A stretch of DNA of 64,000 nt from Clytia hemisphaerica (GCA_902728285.1 CACVBU010000953.1:248001-312000); one strand, 5' to 3'; positions 33,512-47,460 are shown, counted from the first letter of the stretch. Numbers and translations are program-made. The notes: generated by a model from the letters alone, not told the origin.

Positions 33512-36500
33512 TGGTTTCCATAGCACTGGTTACATTACCATCAAAACTTAATATTAGTTTACTGTAAGGAGTTTCAAAGTAAGTTTATACTTGAGCTACC
33601 ATTTAGATGCTGCTCAGTGAGAGTATATCAATGTATATGTCTCAGTGACCTGTGGTGGATTTTACCGGGTTTGAATTTGAGATATCAAAAGCTCTCAAGG
33701 TGAGAGCTTTGAACTCGATTTTTACTGGGGTAGGATTCATTAAGATGTGTTTTTCCTAATTGATACAATTGTTGATCCGGGTAAGACCATAAATTTTCCA
33801 GTTTTGATCGAGGTAGAGAATTTCAAGTCATTTTGACCAGGTTTACCCATACGCTATTTTTGGCAATTATTTGTACCAAGTTATCTACCGGAGCAGATCT
33901 GACCAGGTCACTGATACAGGGGTGTATTAATGTTCAAGTTTGAATTTCGTGCCCGAAAACCATTTAGCCAATCAAATATTCGTGGATTTCCGCTCAAATC
34001 GATCAAAACAATACAATCAGGTACTGTGGTAGGTCATTTTTTGACCTGGGAAACTCAACGCATGGCTGGATGAATTTTCTTCTGGAGGGGCCTGATAAAG
34101 TTTATAAAAACATTACCTCATCTTTTATAATCTTTAACACTTCGGTATTCTATTCATCATATTCATCGTAAATCTCTCCATGCATATTCATTTAAATTTG
34201 CATTTCCCAGAAATCAACGTGAGAATTTAAGCTTTTCCAGCAATCATATCTAATATCTCTTTGTACATTGTAATCCCTGAAATCGAAATGAAAATGTTAA
34301 TTTATTTACTTGTCTCCCGAATAGACGGGGGTGGTCCAAATACGCAGGAGGTAGGAAAATTTTTTAAATTCTAATAAGCTGGGGGGGATGGAATAAGAGG
34401 GGGGGGTAATTTGAAGACAGAATTTTTTAAACTGATGTCAATTTTAACAACAAAAAAGAACCTTTATTAACAAATGAACACGTAAAATAAGAACCAATAC
34501 TAATAAAAAGGAAGAATCTAAAGCCCCAATGGGGCGCCAAAATCTCCAAAATTAATTTTCTAATTTTGGCGCACCATTTTGAAATTATAACATCATTAGA
34601 AATATTTTGTTCTTGAAATGGATTGTCTTGTCTATACAAAACTACTGTCGAAATTTCAAGTTCATATAGCATTACTATATAAAAAGACATCTTAGTTTGA
34701 AATTTGCAATAAAATACAGGATTTAGTACAGGATTTGCTCACGTAAGCATAATTGGATGTTTGACAAAAAATGTTTTTGTGAGAAAATGAGCAAAAATAA
34801 AAGTTAGGAATTGTTCTTAAATTATAAGGCCATATCATAATCCCTTAAAAAGCTATTGAAAAAAAAGTTTTAGGGGGGGAGGGGGGATTTTTAGCCCCCC
34901 CCCCCCCCCCCCCCCCGGCGCAAATAGGGATAATCAGATGGTCTAAGATTTTAGGGGTACTTGTTCTTATACATGAGAAAATGTGATTCCCAAAGTAGTT
35001 TTGTCAACTGACGAGTGTGTCAGGATATTCCACTTTACCATGTCAAATTCTGAGCTCTTTCCAACGTGAGAGGTCCGCGAGAGGTACCACTGTCTATTTA
35101 GTTCCTGAGAAGTCCGTCTGACTTGTCGAGGGTGAGATATATTTAAAGGGAGCGGTCTTGTAGAATTTTCTCAGACATAATCGACGATGTGTATTGGACA
35201 TGCTTGACTCAAAATAGAAATCATCATGGTTATATGTTCACATCACAAAAGGAAAATGAAATAAAGCATAAAAGTGGTGATAATACTAAAAATTGGCTCC
35301 TCAATGGTCCGCATAAACAAATAAACGAAAGTGAAAACAAATGTCTCTCGGAATTTTATAAGTTTGTAAGCCAACTCGGTCTACAATAACAAACTGGAAA
35401 GCTCGATGCAAGACCAAAAAAAAAAAAATGGTGACTGCTTTTTAAGATCTTTTTTTTTTTGAGATTAAGAATCACCATTAAAGTTTTGGGTGAGGAAAAA
35501 TGCAGTCTTTTATTCCCTGTAGGTTCAGCAATGAAATATTTTAATTTTGTCAACCACATGGATAATTATGATAATCATAATTTTAACTTTCTCAAAATCA
35601 TCGAAAGAAAATATAGCTTTTAGCATTCCTAGGGGATTATTAACGATTTACAGGGAAATTACCCTGGAAATGGCATTCTTAGGTTGCCCAATTCTATTAT
35701 GGTAGTATTCTTACGATATTCTCAATTTCTTGGCCATTTCTCATACTAGATATTCTAGCACTTAGAAAAGGCAGCGCAGAAATTCAGTCGCTCAAACTAG
35801 AGCTAATTCTTAAAATTATACCTGCCTTTCGTGTCATGGAGGTTGACATAAAAATAGAACAAATAAAAACCATTTGTGTCACTTGATGGGAAATAAACGT
35901 GCCCCACAATGCGTACCCACAATATCCTCCCCTAATTAAAACGGGTGCTATTAAACCTGTCAAAAAAGGAAAGTGGCTAACCTTCACAATATTGATGACC
36001 GAGGATGGCGCAATATATAATTTTTAATTTTGTAAGCCTCATTGTTCCAACCACTTACCCATAACCCTGATTTCTTGTATTCAGGCTTTATTTCAAAATG
36101 TTGTCAGAAAAGTTTTAATATTACAAAGACGAGCAGTTTAGAGTTCCACCGTGCACCTACAATTGTAAATCTCTTTAATAAAATCAAACTAGTTTTAATG
36201 TTATATTGCATGTGTCATTAAAGGTCACGGTTCAATTCACTATCGTGTTGGTTAATATAATAATAGAGAACAATTTCTTCTCGTTGATAATAACAATTTC
36301 TTCTCGTGGATAAGGACTACCATATAGTCCGACTATAGTTATGTTTCGGAAGTATGTAAATTCAAAACTTTTGGTTCATATCTTTATTCTTTCTTTTTTA
36401 ACGGTAAAGCTTTAATTCATCCACTTGAAATTGTCTTTGCAACAAGGCATTGAATTAATTTTTTCCTTCAAGAGTATTATTTTGTGTGGACACTGTATTT

Positions 36501-36649
36501 TTGTAACTTAAAATGAATCAAGTCAAAACATTTAATCAACTTTAAGTCTTCCCTTTTTTTTGAGCAATTCTTATTTTCAACAAGGAATCCACCATTTTGT
36601 TTCTGTGACTTCTCAGTAAATTATGCAACTCAATATCAAAAGACCCTGA
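33512..36649. other. Gene-free stretch with G/C homopolymer patches
   Basis: No exon with credible splice sites was found. At 34316-34425 CCCGAATAGACGGGGG and GGGGGGGATGG words resemble the 37702-37994 element. At 34868-34918 a G-rich run is followed by ATTTTTAG and about 22 consecutive C, which could fold as a hairpin. Confidence 0.45.
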
Positions 36650-36970
36650 CACCTCTTTGTCACAGACCCTGTTGAACCCTAACCCCACTTTAAAATTTGG
36701 CTAGAATTTCGTATTAGGCGGGAAAAATACCCTAAAATTTTAACCCCATTGAGAGCAAATTGACTTTCACATTCCATCCGGGTTTAGAATTCAATGTGAA
36801 AAATTACACTCCAAAACAATCCCTATTGGATTTTTTATCTTGGAACAATAGAATTTCTATCCCCATTGTGATTTTCATAGATATCTTTTATTCCCACTGT
36901 GGGATAAAGTTGCACCAAGAATGTGGGACAAGGGTGTACCCTGAATGTGAAACAGGGGTGTACCCTGGAA
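36650..36970. mobile_element. MITE, CACAGACCC family, 320 bp
   Basis: It starts CACCTCTTTGTCACAGACCC and repeats ACCCCA, CCCCATTG and CCCACTGTGGGA words; the right end ACAGGGGTGTACCCTGG is duplicated. Confidence 0.75.
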
Positions 36971-37217
36971 CTTAACAAAGACCATCATTGGTGAGCTCTA
37001 AAATATTATCGATACCTCTCTACCTCTACCGGAAAAACACTGAAATTTGGCAAAAGTGAATAAATTTTCGAACAATAGAATTGCAATTATTAAACCATTA
37101 CAAACAAGACATCTTGTAGATCTCCGTATGTTTTTAGCTCACGTTATCCCCACGGACAAAAGATGATACCGGGGTGGGTGCATTGACCAACAAAAGGTTG
37201 TATTTTCTCTAATGGAT

Positions 37218-37580
37218 ACTTTAATGGGATAAACTTTCGCGGGGATTAAATTTCGCGGATTTCGCAGATTTGGGTGTCATCCGCGAAAATCCGCGAAATT
37301 AAATCCCAATGGAAATTTGGAAGGGCCTCATCCGCGAAATATTTCTAGTCAAGACTCAAAATATGTCAAATAAATACTTTTTGAATGGTTACTTGCATCA
37401 AGAAAGCGCAAATAAGGTGTATTTCAACAACCAATATGCATAATTTTACAGTATAAAATCGTGAAAATATTGTCACCCAATAGTGCCACCCGCGAAATTA
37501 AGTCCCCGCGAAATTTTTGAATTTCGCGGATAGTCCCAACTGCGAAATTTAATCCCCGCGAAATTTTATCCCATTAAAGT
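37218..37580. mobile_element. MITE, word CCGCGAAATT, copy 2
   Basis: Ends ACTTTAATGGGATAAACTTT and AAATTTTATCCCATTAAAGT are mirror images. The words CGCGGATTT, CCGCGAAATT and CCCCGCGAAAT occur about twelve times in both orientations. Confidence 0.9.
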
Positions 37581-37701
37581 AGTTTGAAGTACTGTAGAAC
37601 ATTATAAAAAAGGACCAAAAAGTCAAAAACTGAATTAAAAGAAAGAAGAAACTTTTTCATTAAATATCATTGCTGAAACTTTAGCAAAGGGGACTAAAGA
37701 A

Positions 37702-37994
37702 TACTCTAAGGTCCCGAATAGTAGGGGGGTCTGAATAAAAGGGGGGGTCCGAAATTTTTGCAAAATATAATAAACGGGGAGGTCTGAATAAACGGGGGGG
37801 GGGGTCTGAAAATATTTAGGTAAATAAAGGCTAAAATCAGGCTATTTAGAGCAAAATAAGGGTCCTTCTCTTTGACAGCTGAAAATATTCTTAAAAACTA
37901 ATAAACGGGGGGGGGTCCTAATAAGAACGGGGGGGTCCGAAATATTTTCGAAAATTAATAAGCGGGGGGGACGTCTATTCGGGACCTTAGAGTA
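37702..37994. mobile_element. MITE, word GGGGGGTCYGAA, 293 bp
   Basis: TACTCTAAGGTCCCGAATAG and CTATTCGGGACCTTAGAGTA are mirror ends. The interior consists of about eight copies of GGGGGGTC(C/T)GAATAA/AAT separated by A/T spacers. Confidence 0.92.
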
Positions 37995-37999
37995 AAGCA

Positions 38000-39190
38000 T
38001 TAGTGAAAGAAAAGAGGATACAATAAATTCTACCATGGAGGAAAGCTTAATTTTATGACCCTGGTGTTATAAAATCTAAATCATTTTTATGGATATTAAT
38101 CAGGGGGACTGGGAAGAAAGTCGATGGTTTAGACAATTAAAATTGAAAATCAAACGAAATAAAAAAGGAGAAAGAGAATGTAAAGTTATTAGCAAAAACT
38201 TTGCTGTTTTTTTCTCGAATCTTTCCTCGCCGCATTTTAAGAAAACCGCTAATTTTGTTGATTTTAGGTTTTCCTTCTCGGAGGACAAAAGGAGGTGAGT
38301 TTGTTTAACATACCACGTTCTCTTCACCGCACATTTATTTATTTTTTCTTCATTTTTCGCATCTCTTTATTGGCGTGTTAATGATGTTTTCTGTGGCATT
38401 CTTGCATCTAGTTAAAATCTCATCAAACTTAATCCGATTCCTTAGACTAGTCTTCCGGCCGGCTAAGTCTCCGTTAGAACGTACACAAAACGTTCTCCGA
38501 ACTTTACAAGCTATTTGAAGAGCGTCATTCTTCGTTCCGTTGGAAATTGCGTTTCTATTTTGGTTTTGCATTTTAATTTTAGTACATGGCCATAAATTTT
38601 TCTCCCTTGTCAGTTAACACCGTCACACCCGAAAGTTATAGAACTATCACGTGTTAAAGATGGTAGATCCAAAATGTGTTCGAATTTATATGGATGGTTA
38701 GCGGAGTATGTTCAATGAAAGCGAAGTTTGGAACTTGAAGATCTGTTCATACACATCGAGTTCAGGTTAGTAACTTATTTTTTTTAATAATCTTAAAGAC
38801 TCGAAAAATTTTGAATCAAGCCTATGACACGGTTGATTAGATTTAGGACTTCAGATTTTGGTTTGAAAGGGTATTTTCAATATCAAAATACGTTCTTACC
38901 GGTTGGTTTATTTTAATGTTTCGAAGGACAGAGGCTAGACAGTTTCGTAGTTTCGTTTACTTTTAAGAGATTTGATTCAGTTTACTTACTCTCATATTCT
39001 CAAAGCTAAGCAGTGGGTGGTCACCAAAGACTACTCGGAATATTTTTGACAAAGAAAACTTATTGATTTTTGAAGAAAATGGAGATCTGGAAACTTGAAA
39101 AAGGTTTAAGGATTAAAAAAACGTATGTGCAGCGTCGCACTCTGCGAGTTCCAATCACTATACACAAAGTCAGTTAGAAATTTTGTTTTT
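38000..39190. other. Gene-free stretch
   Basis: A 69-codon plus frame at 38089-38294 ends at a good GTGAGT donor, but its composition is uninformative and no partner exon is seen. Nothing else recognised. Confidence 0.35.
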
Positions 39191-39194
39191 TAAA

Positions 39195-39690
39195 GTCTGT
39201 CTCAATATAATCTGCAGAGGAGACAAGAAAGGTTGTTAGCTTTTGATAGAATTCGAATCAATTTCGATTTCGTGCTTGTTGAAAGGATACTCAAGAGTAG
39301 AAAATAAGAAAATAAAGAAGAAACTGATCAACTATGTGAAAAACTGTGCTGTTATTACCATTTTCATACCAATTCCCTAAACTTCGAACATTGTCACTGT
39401 GAAGAATTATTCAAAAATGATAATAATACAATCGATAAGAAAAAGCTAAATGTTTATCGCACTGATTGACTTCAAAAATTATCAAAAACAACGAAAAGAG
39501 GTCAATTTTTATAGTCAACGAGAGAGTAGTTGTATTTTTTGACTGAGTAAGTTTATATTATTTTTTGAAAATTTTTTCACAACCCTCTAAGTCTAAAATT
39601 GAACTATTATGAAAATAACAATTATAGCGAAATTTCACGAGAAGTTGATTTTTTCTTCTTTATTTTTTATCGTCATTTCCAAAAATTTTC
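39195..39690. repeat. Copy of the large palindromic family
   Basis: It begins AAAGTCTGTCTCAATATAAT and shares GCTTTTGATAGA, TTCGTGCT, CACTGTGAAGAATTATT and TGATTGACTTCAAAAATTAT with the elements at 2145 and 51530. The right arm (TCACAACCCTCTAAGTC...TTATAGCGAAATTTCAC) is diverged and lacks the outermost end. Confidence 0.65.
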
Positions 39691-39699
39691 TATTTTATA

Positions 39700-42600
39700 A
39701 GGCGGGACCAATTTGATTTGTTGTTTGGGCCAAGCTACCCAAAAAAAGGGTTGGTCGGTCGGTGAAAAAATAAAAATAAAAGTAGAATTTCACCTACAAA
39801 ATCTTCTAAATAGGCAGCAAAAACATATCTTGACAAAGATGCGAAGTAGAAAATAAAAAGAAGGAAGAAGCTCGACTTCATGGATAAAATAAAAAAATTG
39901 AACATAAAATTCTCAAAACCTTAGAAAAACTACCAAAATTTGGCAGTCTGTAAAGCCATGAAAATAAAAATGTACTAACAAAATCAATTCTATTTTTATT
40001 TTGAATTTTGAAATTTCAGGGTTGGTAATTTTTTTTCAATTAATTTTTCTGTGAAAAGATTTTAGTAATTGTCTCATATTGAAATACCATATTTCAGCAT
40101 CATCTTTTTTTTTAAATCATACCAAATAGTACAAACAATTAACTTATTATCAGCAAAAAAAAATTACTCAAATTTCCTTTCTACGAAATAAAGTGCTGAT
40201 TTGCACAAAATTTGACTCTCAGACGAAGGAATGACACGATTTTGAGTCACCAAAAATAAATTATATTAAACTGGCTTTAGAAAAAAATGTTACGAAAATT
40301 CTGAGTCAAATTTGAAAGAAGAATAACAATTTTACGTGTTTTAATCATTGATTGTTGTAATCTATTGTTGAAATAAGTTCTTCTTCATTAGGCCCTATTA
40401 GGCCTCGCCTTACTGACAATATAAAGACACCAAATAAACAAATAAATAATATTATTGTTGTGATAAAAACCTACTAATATCGTGCTAATAATATATAAAT
40501 ATCACAGCAATTATACTACAAGCAGAGAACTTTTGCAATGCTTTGAAAACTTCTGCGATACTTAATGCCTTAATGATAAATTAGCTCCATAGAGGCCAAA
40601 ACTCTCAGACTAAAGAAATTTGCATTCATTTGTGTATTTTACACAACAGAACAGTTCTCCAATCTAAAAAAAGAAATATATAACTTCTGTACATTTCATT
40701 GAGAGCATTGTTCAAGCTTGTCCAGAAAAATATCACAGTCCTTGCCAGGAAACGACAGTCATAATCAAAGTTGCATTGGAGAGAAGTGGCCTGAAAAATG
40801 ACGTTACTGACGTCAGCAAAAACTTCAAGACTACTGAAACAAATTTATTACAACGAAATATAATAGAAAGTTGTGTTCTTCCACGAAGGAAACTTCGTGT
40901 ACGTCTTTGTGTCCAAACCAGACCGTTCAATAAAACAAACAAATCGACATCTTCAAATATGATTTCGCCATCCTTTGCCAATGTCTAATAATATAATTGG
41001 AAAGGAATGCAGACAAATATGAGATGATTTAGGGTTCCTAAAAAGGGAAAAAATTCTTGCATAGGCATTGAAATTGTGAGTATAAACGCATTTGTCATAG
41101 TTGTGGTGAGATTTAAGATCTTCAACTCCCTTTACGATATAGTTCAGCGGTTACTTCAGTCGTTCGTAAAATGTCACTCAAATATTACAGTAGTTCTATG
41201 GTTCAAATTAATCACATCAAAAAGAGTACTCCACATGATTTATAGGCAGCCACAAACCTAGACAGTCCAATGTCTTTCAAATGGCACTTTCAATGAATTA
41301 TGAGTATCTTGAGCGGTTAATTTTATATACCATTGGTATTAATCAGAAATGGTTGATTTTTCATAAACGAGAGTGCTTTTCGTCCCATATGCAATAAATC
41401 ATATTTTCAAAAGCATTATATTTAAAAATCAACCAAGTATTATTTATGATTTGGACAAGAGAGGACTTAAATTGGTCGATTTGTTGTTTAATTCTAAATT
41501 CTCAGCAATCTGTTCAATTCATTGAATGCAATTTGAATTCTAGTTTTCAGACAAACATGTCAGACCAACATTAAATAAATCGGAAAATAAAGAATAAATA
41601 AATATTTTCATACTGTAATATGCAAGGTACGAGCTCGAACTTCCCTCATAGACGGCCATTCAATAGGAGAAAGTACATTACATCACGCTAATTTTTGACT
41701 GGATAACACCATTGAGAACCTAGGAGCACTACAACCCATGCACCATTTGGTAGCACCCATAGAGATGGTTTAACTGCGCATAGATCTCTCAGAATGGTTA
41801 TGAACCAACCAAAGCTTCTACCCTAAAGTTCCTGTTTACTGATTAAAACTGATGATTAATGCTTTCCCTTAACTTTAGTTAATGCCCTTTCGTCAATGCA
41901 ATGACTTCTTTCAATCTTTTTCAAGAAAAGATTTCAGCTGCAAGCTTCTATTTACTCCTGTCAAGTAGACATTCAGCTGTGTAACTTGAGCTGAGTCATA
42001 TGTTAAAACTGCCTACCATTTAAAATATGATCTAATAAAACGTGGAAAATTGTTGAATTTATGCGGCGGGGGTGTTGTTTTTGCATCATAGAGATTACCT
42101 GTATTTTAACACCATTATGAGTGATAATGGGGACAGGAAACTCCCACCTAAAATTCCTTTAAACCTGTCTGCTATAGCAAACAAAGATGTGCATACGAAA
42201 TTAGAAAGTCGTAAAATGACTATTAACTTTGGATTAGCTGAAACTAAATATTTAGAAACGCTTAAGTTTTAAATTGAGACAACTGCACCATTGATGATTC
42301 AGAATCAGTTTAGGTAGTTTAGATATGGTTTCGATATCACCCTAACTTCTAAGGGCCCTAGCGGTTTGCATGAATGCTTGAAAATTGAAAAAAATGCGTA
42401 AATTGAAAAAAGTTGCGTGAACGTGAAATACCACCTTTGGATTGCGTGTGAGTCTACGCCATTTTTTGCATGAATACGTGAATTTTTCCTTTTCCAACAA
42501 TTATGTGCGAATATTCCCGATTTCAACATGTTTCTCCAATTTTTCCCAAAAAACCTTCCGATTTTCTGAATTATCAGGTTGTCGTGAAAACTCGAGAAAA

Positions 42601-43860
42601 GTTTCCGTGGATGCGTGAAATATCGAAAGAAAGCCGAATGTGTGAAATTCCGGTCCGCATAAGGGCACGCCTAATAAAATCATTATTTGAGGACGTCTTT
42701 TCCTCAAAAATCCGAACTTCCAAATTAAGAATAGTTGAACTTGAAGATAACGCAACAAAAGATTTTACCCAAATAATTTGATCATCTTTTCCATACTCAC
42801 AAAATGTAAAGTCAACAAAAGAAATTATTTTCATCATTTCATTTTCAAATCTAAATTTACCAAGATCGATCACTTTATGCCCATTTGTGAGAATTTATCA
42901 GATGTTAGAGTACATTATAAGGGACACACCCGTCGAGGAAAACCTTTAATGGCTTCCATTATCATTTCTTTTGATTCCAATGGTTGTGCTACTAGCAATG
43001 ATTAATTTTGATATTATTTCATGAAGGTGAAAAAAAAACGGATAAGGTCAAAATGATTCTTGTTGTCGTGGTTACCACACCATAAACAAAATACCGCCAA
43101 AATTATGCAATGTAACGCTTTTATAAATTCCAAAAATCTATAAATAAGCAGCCTATAAATCACATTGATGACGTTGTTCACGATCAATTTTGTTAATTCC
43201 TCCAGGATAATCATCAAACAATTTAAGGTGTACGTGCTACGTGACTTTAAACGGAGATCAAGCACGAAAGTACTAAATTGCAAATGCATTTAATGTCAAT
43301 ATGTGTAGGTTTTCATATTCTTCAGAAATTCAGAGTAGTTGATCAATCCAAAGTATTTGCTGACTTTAAGCGCTGGAGAGCACTAGACTTGACGAATGAC
43401 AATACTAGATTTGCGGAATAGCACAATTGTGACGGTCGAGCTTCGATAATCGAAAATTTTATGTAATTCAAACTAAAAAATGTAGAGAGCCCGATTTGGA
43501 AAACGACCGTACGTTCGGCAAAAATCAGGTCTCTAAAATCGGACCCTTACAGTGCAGGAAAAATTTGGCTGAAAATCTCCCCTTATAGTGCAATTTTTCG
43601 AAATCTTTTGGCCTTTGCAGGGCAAAATTTACCTGGAATGCCCCCCCCCCGGGGTAGAGAGTCAGCCATTTGAGAAGTTTAGCACCCTAGACTGGACGTT
43701 TCCGACAAAACTTTAGCCTTTTAATATGTAAACATTAGAATTGACTGTTTTTTATGATTCTTACGGGGGACTGGAACATCTAAGTGTCACAAAAATTGAC
43801 GCTTTTCCAAATACAAATTTATTTTATATGTGAAATATATCGTTTAAACCGTAATTTATT
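39700..43860. other. Long gene-poor stretch
   Basis: No gene could be supported. A 51-codon frame from ATG 42117 (MSDNGDRKLPPKIPLNLSAI) looks coding-like but stands alone. 42360-42490 is CGTGAA-rich, a counterpart of the TCACG-rich stretch at 9955. At 43490-43680 words of the type CCCTTACAGTGCAGG and a 10-C run suggest a decayed word-iterated element. Confidence 0.4.
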
Positions 43861-43863
43861 GAG

Positions 43864-44221
43864 TACACGCTTTTTTTTTATAAGAATACACTTTATAAGA
43901 ATGTCCATGATGAAAATGGCCAAAAAACTAAGAATATGCTAAGAATATCACCATCATGGAACTATCCTAATAAAGCTAAGAATGCTATTTTTAAAGCATT
44001 TTCAATTATAAATTATCAATTATCCCCAAGTTAGGCTCACTCCTTTTATAAAAGTGCCATTTTATACTTTAGACGTATCTACTAAATGTTAAATCTAGTA
44101 TGAATTAGGTTCCTAACCTAAGAATGTGCTGTAAGAATATTTTTGGATGATTCTCCCAAAAAAGTTAAGAATATCCATGATGAAATGGATTTACACCATT
44201 CTTATAAAAAAAAAGCGTGTA
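43864..44221. mobile_element. MITE, TATAAGAAT variant, 358 bp
   Basis: TACACGCTTTTTTTTTATAAG and its mirror CTTATAAAAAAAAAGCGTGTA are the ends. AAGAATA and CCATGATGAAA words recur inside in both orientations. Confidence 0.9.
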
Positions 44222-44490
44222 TTTATGATTAAATAAGCATTTTAGACTCATTGAACTGTTTTCTTTGAAAGCTTTTGTTAGAATACAATAGCTATTTATA
44301 AAAACAAAGGAAATTTTCGGTTTTTGCTCACTTTGAGCATGATGAGTGACGTCATCAAAAATTTTTTGTCAAAAGTTACCTCATATGACAAGGATGTTGT
44401 GTGCCGAATTTCATCTAAATTAGATCAAAAGTTAAGAGTCCCCAGTTTTGAACTTTTGATTGTAAAATCAAAAATTGATGCAAGTGGCTC

Positions 44491-45293
44491 GGGTTGGTCT
44501 AAAAAGCAGGGTAGCCAATTGGGGTAGCCAATTGGGCTAGGTTGTGGGGTACCTAAATATTTTACAGACCAGAATAGAAATACCGAAAATGAATGTATAG
44601 AACCACATTTTACTGACCAGGGAGCATGAATCTGATTGATACTTAGATTGATCATGTATGATTCAAAAGATAAACAAAGATATAAATTACCACGTGTTAA
44701 TGCACGAGGAGTAAGAAATAGAGCTTCATTATAATAGAGCTATTTCAAAAGACTTTTTGTACCTATTATAAGCTGCCATATTTAAAAATTTTGGAAGGAA
44801 TTAATTGTTTGAAACATCTAAACATGATTTAAATTAAACAATAGATTCAATAACAAAGGATTGTTAAGATATGAAAAGATTAGAGATCATATGGCCCAGA
44901 GGCGATTCCAAAGCTATTATCATCGAATTACAGCTTCACGGAAATAACAATTAAAAACATAAATAAAATCTAAATCTAAATTATTAAAAACTGTTTTGTA
45001 TATATTTCTTATTCGGGTCTGTAAAGTTTCAAACGAAGCCAAGAAGGAAGACAAAATGGCGCCAGGTCTCTTGAGAAGTAACAAAGTTCGGTACCTTTGG
45101 AAAAAAAGGCTATTGTGTCTGAAGTTTGAAAGGAATCTTAAATTTTATTACATGGAATCATTAACAAGATGTTGTGATAGTTATTTTCACATAAAAACAG
45201 GTTTCAGATTTCAAAAGTTTAGGCAAAAAGAGGTACCCCATAACCTAGCCCAATTGGCTACCCCATTGGCTACCCTGCTTTTTAGACCAACCC
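44491..45293. mobile_element. Mutator-like element, 803 bp, 9-bp target duplication
   Basis: GGGTTGGTCTAAAAAGCAGG at the left is mirrored by CCTGCTTTTTAGACCAACCC at the right, and the arms continue through GTAGCCAATTGG words for about 80 bases. Both ends are bordered by AAGTGGCTC (44482-44490 and 45294-45302). A 9-bp duplication fits a Mutator-like transposase. No transposase frame inside. Confidence 0.92.
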
Positions 45294-45302
45294 AAGTGGC
45301 TC

Positions 45303-45897
45303 TTAGTACGAAATTAATTTGACTATATCTCCACTCTCCAATCGAACTCCACTTTTATTTTATTCCCCAAGTATTATTTCTAACTGAACCAAGTTGGAGA
45401 ATGACTTTGCAAAAATATTTTGATAAATATGATTAAGCGTGGGAGTGCTTGATTACTACGAAGGATAAAGTTATGCAACTTGAGAATAAATGATAAAAAT
45501 TGGCTTTCGTGAAAGAAAAGGTTGCATTGTTCATCTCATCACGCAAAATATTATTAATCGTAATTGAGTGGTAGTCGATGTTAATAAAGTTTTGAATATC
45601 ACAATTATCTATTCGATGTTATATGTTGTATTGGCAATTCCAAACACCATTGAAGTGCGAATGTAAGGTTTGTGGAATTTGAGGTCTATTATTTTCGATT
45701 ATTTTTCAAGTTCCATATTTTTGACAAGATTTGTTGTTCTAATTAATGATCTGTTTATCATGGATAATCATTACTATTATCGAACTGGGATCGAACCATG
45801 TAGTAAAATGGAAATGTAATGTTTTTAAATCATTGTCTCCATTTGGTGCTGACTGAATACAAAGATATCTTATAATAGTACTTGAAATCTAAGGTCA
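45303..45897. other. Gene-free stretch
   Basis: AT-rich sequence without recognised exon or element ends. Confidence 0.4.
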
Positions 45898-46171
45898 TAC
45901 ACTTTTTTTATAAGAACCAGTAAAATCTTTCTGAGGCTCGGCTGCTCTTATTTTATTGGCACTTTGAGCCTCAAATTGTTCTCATCTCTTAATTATAGGG
46001 TGTAATTGAGGTATTTTAGGTGCTATACCCAATTTTTACTACTTTAACCCCTAATTTGTTTTAATTTGAGTCATTTCAGGCTCAGCATTATTCTTAAATT
46101 GTTCTTATTTTTGGTGATTTTGAGCCTTATTGTTCTTATAAAATTGTTCTTATATAAAACAAAAAGTGTAT
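45898..46171. mobile_element. MITE, TATAAGAAC family, GAGCC subtype
   Basis: TACACTTTTTTTATAAGAACC and TTCTTATATAAAACAAAAAG are the ends, with TTGTTCTTA and TTTGAGCC words inside. It is about 75% alike to 49630-49882, so these two form a subfamily. Confidence 0.85.
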
Positions 46172-47455
46172 CGACGGCAAAGAAGGATTTTCATTTCTCT
46201 TTTGCAGTTTTTATATTTTGATGTCGTTTTCAAATCAAGTCTTCAAAAAATTGTATTCAGCAATTTATTTATTTTTGGTCTTTCGAATATATTTAGAAAA
46301 AAAACAAACACTAAATAAGCACGTTTTGGACTCGACTGATTTTATGAAATCTAAAGAAATGCCAGGCTTTTTTCTATTGAGAAAAGAAGAAGTAATTGAT
46401 ATTTGCGAAATGATAATATCAAAATATTAACAAACGATGAGTAAAAATAATCAGCTGAAGTTTTTTTCTACAAAATTTCTTTCAAATTTGCCAAAATTCC
46501 ACCAAGATTTAGAAAAATCGGAACATTCGGACTAAAATATTTTTTATGGAAAAAGGTATTGAAGTATATTGAAGTAAAGAAATTAAAACATTCCAATTGC
46601 AATATAAAGATGCAATTGCAATGTCGGAATGTTGGATTGGATAAAAACAAACACTGAATATAACACATCATCATCAACATCATCAGGAAGTATTACATTT
46701 TTCAAAAATAGAAACAATTTACTGGAAGTGTATGGTGCTTTCTTAAAAAATGTATCATATGAAAGGAAATGCATATTACCTACGAAGGATGTCTGCACAT
46801 TGCGTGGGCAATACCTTTAATGTTTATTTTTCAAATAAAAAATAACAAAATAAGAAGCAAAATTCCTTTTGATTCGCACAACCAAGTAAACAGGCAGGCA
46901 TTTCAGCGGATGTAATTTTCAGATCTGTACCAAACCAACTTATTTGTTTTGATTTGCAACAAATTGAGAGGTAATGTTTTAGCAATTGCAACATGTTTGC
47001 ACAATAATTGTTTGATAATTGGTAAACAAACAGCACATGTATTGCTTGACCTTAATCAGAGCTTGTAAGTAAGTTAAAACTTTTCAAATTAAACAAATAG
47101 CTCCTACAATCGTCACTTGGTAGTTTTACCATTTTGGCTTTTCTCCAGTGGAAGCTTTCTTTCCGAACAATAGACTGTGACACTGTTTTTTGAAAAAAAA
47201 ATGACTCTAAAAGTAAAACTCATTGAATTATAAATTCCTAAACCTTCATACTTTTCCTAAATCAATTTATTAATTTTGTCTTCTTATTGCAACTTCGACC
47301 TGGTGGAAGTCAGAAAAGGGAACCCGAATCCTCTTTTTCTCTTGGTGAACTTTAATCCATAGTTCTTTATATCGGATAATTTTTCCATTTTATCTTGATT
47401 ATCAAAAAAATTTCAGTTGCCGTACCATCGTAAATTCCGATTCATTAATTTTTAT
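46172..47455. other. Gene-free stretch
   Basis: A 70-codon plus frame ends at 46430 without recognisable domains. The segments at 46470-46640 and 46850-47000 are AT-rich with nothing identifiable. Confidence 0.35.
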
Positions 47456-47460
47456 CTGTT

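Noticed and set aside
38089-38327. 69-codon plus ORF with GTGAGT donor and a 75-codon ORF on the other strand
   Set aside because: Both strands are open, the content is uninformative and no partner exon was found.
40733-40988. Overlapping 82-codon minus and 70-codon plus ORFs
   Set aside because: Neither has a recognisable domain or splice partner.
42574-42873. 99-codon minus ORF overlapping plus-strand ORFs
   Set aside because: All three overlapping frames look equally arbitrary; none shows a recognisable motif.
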